DNA from: Streptococcus sp. HF-1907
GTDB taxonomy: Bacteria > Bacillota > Bacilli > Lactobacillales > Streptococcaceae
NCBI RefSeq assembly: GCF_015594605.1
Contig: NZ_JADNQT010000001.1
Location: 186,001-250,000 of the forward strand
DNA length: 64,000 bases
Direction: 5' to 3'
The number at the start of each line of letters is the position of its first letter. The stretch's first letter is position 1. The position numbers and the translations under genes were made by a program. This document shows, in pieces, positions 59,505 to 64,000 of the stretch. The notes beneath the pieces are model-generated. The model was not told the origin of the DNA, searched no databases, and was given only the letters and a program-made list of their open reading frames with translations.

Positions 59505-59538
59505 CAAAACAAGAGCTATTCCCGAACGAAATAGCTCT
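59505..59538 (-). terminator. Terminator of the glycogen operon
   Basis: On the minus strand, AGAGCTATT pairs perfectly with AATAGCTCT around nine bases, followed by TGTTTTG. It lies six bases after the glgA stop, so no glgP follows here. Confidence 0.8.
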
Positions 59539-59544
59539 GCTTCT

Positions 59545-60972
59545 TTATAAATCTTGATATAATGCAATGTAGTCTTGACTAGCACTATCCCAAGAAAAGT
59601 CTCTAGTCATCGCTTGTTCTTGCAACTTACGCCAAGCGTCTTTGTGATTCTTGTAAGTATCTAAGGCGAAATCAAGTGTAGTAGTCATCCAAAAACCACT
59701 GAAGTTATTAAATGAAAATCCTGTTCCGCTACCAGTTACTGGATTGTAAGACTCAACGGTATCGCGAAGACCACCTACTTCATGAACCAATGGAAGCGTT
59801 CCATAGCGCATAGCCATCATTTGTGAAAGCCCACATGGCTCAAAGGCTGAAGGCATGAGGAAGAGGTCACAAGCAGCGTAAATTTGCTGTGCCAATTCTA
59901 GGTCAAATGTGATGTTAGCAGATAATTTATCTGGGTAATGTTGACCAAACCATGAAAATGCATTTTCATAATCAGCATAACCTGTACCAAGCACAACGAT
60001 TTGCAAATCTCTTTTCAGAATATTGCTCAACTCATTGACCACCAAATCAAAACCTTTTTGGTCAGTCAAGCGTGAAACAATACCAATAAGAGGTACGTCA
60101 TCACGGACTGGCAAACCAACACGTTCTTGCAACGCAGCTTTGTCCTTAGCCTTACCAGTCAAATCATCGACTGAGAAATGGGTAACCAAGTGTGGGTCTG
60201 TTTCTGGATTGAACAAATCAGTATCAATACCATTGACAATACCAGATAGTTTGCCAGATTCCATGCGCATGATTTGGTCAAGTCCCTTACCAAATGCAGG
60301 AGTTTTGATTTCTTCGGCATAAGATGGTGAAACAGTCGTCACACGGTCTGCGTAAAGCACTGCTGCTTTCATCCAGTTAAGGCAATCATTCCAGCGAAGA
60401 GTACCGTCTGCGTAACGTTCGTAACCGACACCAAAGAGTTCCCAAAGCATGCCTGGGTCAAACTGACCTTGGAATTCGATGTTGTGGATAGTAAAGACAG
60501 TTTTGATGTCTTTATAAGCGTTAATCCAGTGATATTTTTCCTTAAGCAAGAAAGGAATCATCCCTGTATGGTAGTCATGCACATGAAGAACATCTGGAAT
60601 GAAATCAACTTTTTCCATGAGTTCAAGCGCAGCTAATTGGAAGAAGGCAAAGCGTTCACCATCATCCCAATCGCCGTAAACATGCCCTCGGAAGAAATAA
60701 TCATGATTGTCAATGAAGTAGAAAGTCACACCATCGCGGACAATCTTCTTCACACCAACATATACACGACGCCAGCCGAGTTCTGTGTAGAAGTACATAA
60801 CATCTTCGACTTGGTCACCAAATTTAGCATCAACGACATCATAATAGGGGAGCACAACGGCAACCTCGTTACCGTTTTTAACAAGAGATTTAGGTAATGC
60901 CCCAATGACATCGCCTAAACCGCCTGTTTTGGCAAAAGGTGCACCTTCTGCCGCAACAAACATTATTTTCAT
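59545..60972 (-). CDS. glgA: Glycogen synthase (ADP-glucose)
   Basis: 475 residues, GT5 family; it extends alpha-1,4-glucan from ADP-glucose. The N-terminal KTGGLGDV (residues 15-22) binds ADP-glucose. [16 protein letters not shown] begins the C-terminal Rossmann domain, and the E-x7-E-type motif lies in [17 protein letters not shown]. The ATG overlaps the glgD stop by four bases. Confidence 0.96.
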   Translation of the reverse strand: MKIMFVAAEGAPFAKTGGLGDVIGALPKSLVKNGNEVAVVLPYYDVVDAKFGDQVEDVMYFYTELGWRRVYVGVKKIVRDGVTFYFIDNHDYFFRGHVYGDWDDGERFAFFQLAALELMEKVDFIPDVLHVHDYHTGMIPFLLKEKYHWINAYKDIKTVFTIHNIEFQGQFDPGMLWELFGVGYERYADGTLRWNDCLNWMKAAVLYADRVTTVSPSYAEEIKTPAFGKGLDQIMRMESGKLSGIVNGIDTDLFNPETDPHLVTHFSVDDLTGKAKDKAALQERVGLPVRDDVPLIGIVSRLTDQKGFDLVVNELSNILKRDLQIVVLGTGYADYENAFSWFGQHYPDKLSANITFDLELAQQIYAACDLFLMPSAFEPCGLSQMMAMRYGTLPLVHEVGGLRDTVESYNPVTGSGTGFSFNNFSGFWMTTTLDFALDTYKNHKDAWRKLQEQAMTRDFSWDSASQDYIALYQDL

Positions 60973-62102
60973 TGAATCACATCCTCAACAATTTCAGTAG
61001 CTTTAGCAATAACAACTGGATTTTCTTTTGTACCGCGAATAGTTACGCCTGGTGCAATTGAAACGTTTTTATCAATGATGGCATTTTCAACAACTGCGCC
61101 TTCACCGATAATAACTTTAGGGAAAATGATACTGTTAACAACTTTTGAATTTTCTTTGACACGGCAGTTACGTGAAATGATTGAATGTTCAACATTTCCT
61201 TTAACAATACTACCAGATGCAAATTGTGCATTTTTAACAGTTGATTCGTTAGCAAAATATGTTGATTCTTCATTCTTAACTTTTGTATAAACCTTTTGAT
61301 TTGAGTAAAGAAGTGAATAGAATTTTTGACTGTCAAGCATGTCCATGTTGGCATCATAGTATGACTTGATAGATAAGATATTAGCAAGGTAGCCAGTGTA
61401 TTCAAAGGCCAAAGCTTGGGCAGACACTGTCAAATCTTGAAGAAGATAGCGGAGCTTACGAGGCGCTTCTTTTTCAGCTTCTGCTTCCATTTGCTCAATC
61501 AACCAAGGTGTATTGACAATGTAGATACCAGCTGACATTTTTTCTGTTCCTTCATTGCTAGCTTCTGATTTGTGACCGACAACTGTGTCTGAATCATCAA
61601 CTTCAAGAATATCATTAACAGAGGAAACAGCTTCTTTAGGCATTTTCTTATAAACAACTGTCAAATTGCGCTTGTTTGCATTGTGTAAATGAATAACTTG
61701 CGCCAAATCAATGTTGCAGAGGATATCGCAAGACATATAGATAGTTTGGTCAGATCCTGAACGTTTGAGATAAGTCAAAATTTGGTCATAGTAATCTTTA
61801 TCTGCTGTTGAACTTTCCATACTTGCATTGTAGAAGCCAAGGAAATAGTGGCTAAGCAAGGTATTGAGTCCCCATTCACGACCTGAACGAATGTGGTCAA
61901 AGATAGAACGGATATTTTGTCCACGGAAGATTCCATAGACGCTACGAACGCCGGCATTTGCTAGATTTGACAATTGGAAGTCAATGAGACGATATTTACC
62001 ATCAAAAGGTAAGCTTGCCAAAGGACGTGTATCTGTTAAGCTTTTCATTTCATGAAAGCCAATTGTGCTTCCTAGGATTGCAGAATATTTATCAATCTTC
62101 AT
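60969..62102 (-). CDS. glgD: GlgD, ADP-glucose pyrophosphorylase-like subunit
   Basis: 377 residues, a GlgC homologue. The nucleotide-binding loop GGxGTRL of GlgC is replaced by [20 protein letters not shown], so GlgD is expected to be poorly or not catalytic and to modulate GlgC as a heterotetramer, as known for Firmicutes. A C-terminal left-handed beta-helix follows. It overlaps glgC by 11 bases and glgA by four. Confidence 0.93.
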   Translation of the reverse strand: MKIDKYSAILGSTIGFHEMKSLTDTRPLASLPFDGKYRLIDFQLSNLANAGVRSVYGIFRGQNIRSIFDHIRSGREWGLNTLLSHYFLGFYNASMESSTADKDYYDQILTYLKRSGSDQTIYMSCDILCNIDLAQVIHLHNANKRNLTVVYKKMPKEAVSSVNDILEVDDSDTVVGHKSEASNEGTEKMSAGIYIVNTPWLIEQMEAEAEKEAPRKLRYLLQDLTVSAQALAFEYTGYLANILSIKSYYDANMDMLDSQKFYSLLYSNQKVYTKVKNEESTYFANESTVKNAQFASGSIVKGNVEHSIISRNCRVKENSKVVNSIIFPKVIIGEGAVVENAIIDKNVSIAPGVTIRGTKENPVVIAKATEIVEDVIQ

Positions 62103-63231
62103 TTGGTACCCCCACTACTTCATTATAACCAACAACTTGCACTTCTTCTGTACCGTCAATGACGACACCTTCACCAATTTTGGCACCTTCACCAATAATA
62201 GCACGAGTGATTTTAGCACCTTCACCAATGATTGCACCACTCATGATAAATGAATCTTTGATTTCAGCACCTTCTTTAACTTGAACATTAGTTGAAAGAA
62301 TTGAGTGATCTACTTTACCTGAAACAAAGCATCCATCAACAACCAGTGAATCTTTGACATCAGCTTTTTCAGTGATAAAGTTTGGTGGAGCAATCAAGTT
62401 TTTAGAGTAAATTTTCCATGAACGGTCACGGCTGTGAAGCTCATTGTCTTCACCAATGTATTCCATGTTTGCTTCCCAGAGTGATCGGATTGTTCCAACG
62501 TCTTTCCAGTAGCCTTTGAAGTTGTAAGTGTAAACACGTTCACCAGATTTAAGATAGGCTGGAATAACATTGTTACCAAAGTCAGACATATCAACATTGT
62601 TCTTTTCAGCATCAACTAACATCGTACGTAGGCGTTTCCAGTCAAAGATATAGATACCCATTGAAGCCTTAGTTGATTTTGGATGTTCTGGCTTTTCTTC
62701 AAACTCAACGATACGGTCATTTGAGTCTGTGTTCATGATACCGAAACGACTTGCTTCTTCAAGCGGCACATCAATAACAGCAACCGTTAGGCTTGCCTTA
62801 TTGTCTTTGTGTGTTTGGAGCATATCGTCATAGTCCATCTTGTAAATATGGTCACCTGACAAGATGAGAACATATTCTGGATTGATACTGTCAATGTAGT
62901 CAATGTTTTGGTAGATGGCATGGCTGGTACCTTGGAACCAACGGTTACCTTCAGTCGCTGAATAGGGCTGAAGAATTGTAGCTCCAGACTTGATGCCATC
63001 AAGTCCCCAAGATGAACCGTTCCCGATATGACTGTTGAGGGCTAGTGGTTGGTATTGCGTGATGACTCCGACATTGTTAATACCAGAGTTAGCACAGTTT
63101 GACAGTGCAAAGTCGATGATACGATAGCGTCCACCAAATTGTACTGCGGGTTTTGCAATACTTTGTGTTAATTTTCCGAGACGAGTTCCTTGTCCGCCTG
63201 CTAAGATAAGTGCCAACATTTCATTTTTCAT
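62092..63231 (-). CDS. glgC: Glucose-1-phosphate adenylyltransferase
   Basis: 379 residues. It makes ADP-glucose from glucose-1-phosphate and ATP, the committed step of glycogen synthesis. The catalytic loop [13 protein letters not shown], the lysine stretch [15 protein letters not shown] and the GDHIYKMDY active-site aspartate are intact. A C-terminal beta-helix with hexapeptide repeats ([20 protein letters not shown]) follows. It overlaps the glgB stop by four bases. Confidence 0.96.
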   Translation of the reverse strand: MKNEMLALILAGGQGTRLGKLTQSIAKPAVQFGGRYRIIDFALSNCANSGINNVGVITQYQPLALNSHIGNGSSWGLDGIKSGATILQPYSATEGNRWFQGTSHAIYQNIDYIDSINPEYVLILSGDHIYKMDYDDMLQTHKDNKASLTVAVIDVPLEEASRFGIMNTDSNDRIVEFEEKPEHPKSTKASMGIYIFDWKRLRTMLVDAEKNNVDMSDFGNNVIPAYLKSGERVYTYNFKGYWKDVGTIRSLWEANMEYIGEDNELHSRDRSWKIYSKNLIAPPNFITEKADVKDSLVVDGCFVSGKVDHSILSTNVQVKEGAEIKDSFIMSGAIIGEGAKITRAIIGEGAKIGEGVVIDGTEEVQVVGYNEVVGVPNED

Positions 63232-64000
63232 AGTTCGTTCCTTTCAGCGTTCTTTTCGTCTTTTTCTTTACGTTTACCTAGTCGTCGTTTTAGACGCCAA
63301 ATACTTGCTCCTAAAGCCGGCAAGGTAAAGGTTAGGGTTTGTTGATAGTCTTTCCATAGCCCTGCTTTTGTTTTTGTTACAGGATTACCTTCTTTCCAAG
63401 TACCTCCAAATTCACTCATTTCAGTATTTAATACTTCTTCATAAAGACCTGCTATCGGTAAACCAATTGTAAACTGGCGACGCTCAACAGGAGTTGTATT
63501 AAAAACGCAGACTAACAGATTTCCTTTTTTATCTTTTCGGATAAAGGATAAAACAGATTCATCTTTATTGTCAGCATCGATAATCTCAATTCCATCGTAG
63601 GAATCATCGATTTGCCAAAGAGCTTTGTGCTCCTTGTAAAATTGGTTGAGGTGGCTGGTAAAGCCTTGCATTTTTAGGTTCAACTTATCTTCTAAGTTGC
63701 CCCATTCCAATTCATGGTTATACTTCCATTCCAAAAATTGTCCAAATTCACTTCCCATAAAGAGCAATTTCTTTCCTGGGTGGCAAACTTGATAGGTGTA
63801 GAGATTGCGCAAGCCTGCAAATTGATTGTAGCGGTCTCCCCACATCTTATGCATCATACTCTTTTTACCATGGACAACTTCATCGTGTGAGAATGGCAAA
63901 ATGAAATTTTCATTGAAGCAGTACATGAAACTGAAGGTCACAAGATTGAAATCATACTTGCGGTAGTATGGATCTTCTTCATAATATCGCAAAATATCAT
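63228..64000 (-). CDS. glgB: 1,4-alpha-glucan branching enzyme, 3' part
   Basis: The frame is open to the window edge, so the gene continues upstream; about 257 C-terminal residues are visible. The GH13 core motif [24 protein letters not shown] contains the conserved HDE, followed by [17 protein letters not shown] and the C-terminal all-beta domain. It introduces alpha-1,6 branches into glycogen. It heads glgB-C-D-A, all joined by short overlaps. Confidence 0.94.
   Translation of the reverse strand, partial: DILRYYEEDPYYRKYDFNLVTFSFMYCFNENFILPFSHDEVVHGKKSMMHKMWGDRYNQFAGLRNLYTYQVCHPGKKLLFMGSEFGQFLEWKYNHELEWGNLEDKLNLKMQGFTSHLNQFYKEHKALWQIDDSYDGIEIIDADNKDESVLSFIRKDKKGNLLVCVFNTTPVERRQFTIGLPIAGLYEEVLNTEMSEFGGTWKEGNPVTKTKAGLWKDYQQTLTFTLPALGASIWRLKRRLGKRKEKDEKNAERNEL

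Overview
The window looks like a low-GC Firmicute chromosome, and gene content and order point to Streptococcus. The supporting blocks are the F-ATPase order atpE-B-F-H-A-G-D-C, murA-epuA-endA, pheS-GNAT-pheT behind a Phe T-box, rexB-rexA, and glgB-C-D-A. Glutamate synthase next to glnA, a glycogen operon and the wreck of a fructosyltransferase gene fit the S. bovis/S. equinus complex. The species assignment is inference, made without a database search. Most genes are on the minus strand.

Layout. 1-3.7 kb: ABC-F ATPase and mnmE. 3.7-11.4 kb: nitrogen assimilation (gltD, gltB, glnA); glnA has a textbook promoter with a GlnR box but no glnR beside it. 11.5-13.1 kb: CPA2-type antiporter. 13.2-15.8 kb: a gene graveyard with an internally deleted IS110 transposase, the C-terminal third of recQ, and a GH68 fructosyltransferase without its N-terminus and with a frameshift. 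15.9-22.7 kb: rexA/rexB recombination nuclease. 22.8-24.2 kb: an orphan sufB. 24.3-28.9 kb: class Ib ribonucleotide reductase operon nrdI-nrdE-nrdF'-nrdF behind two NrdR boxes; nrdF' is a divergent NrdF lacking two metal ligands. A Crp/Fnr-type regulator is divergent from it. 29.9-30.6 kb: carboxylesterase remnant.

30.6-44.4 kb is an accessory, probably defence, island: PfkB kinase, class III Fic, a truncated RelA/SpoT-like protein, a GIY-YIG/helicase restriction-type protein, class II Fic, a small structured RNA, a 1401-residue STAND NTPase with an N-terminal nuclease-like domain (Avs-like), an Eco57I-type methyltransferase, and ten tandem 41-bp repeats. 44.5-50 kb: EamA transporter, a YbaK-type deacylase gene with an internal stop, and the pheS/GNAT/pheT locus. 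50-59.4 kb: endA, epuA, murA, DUF1146 and the complete F-ATPase operon. 59.5-64 kb: glgA, glgD, glgC and the 3' part of glgB, which runs off the window.

How it fits together: core metabolism (ATP synthase, glycogen storage, ammonia assimilation, dNTP synthesis) flanks an island that joins restriction-modification parts to abortive-infection-type genes (STAND, two Fic proteins, a RelA/SpoT relic). At least five broken genes point to ongoing decay. The most unusual elements are the tandem canonical/ligand-deficient NrdF pair, the mixed restriction/STAND/Fic cluster with its small RNA, and the 41-bp repeat array.
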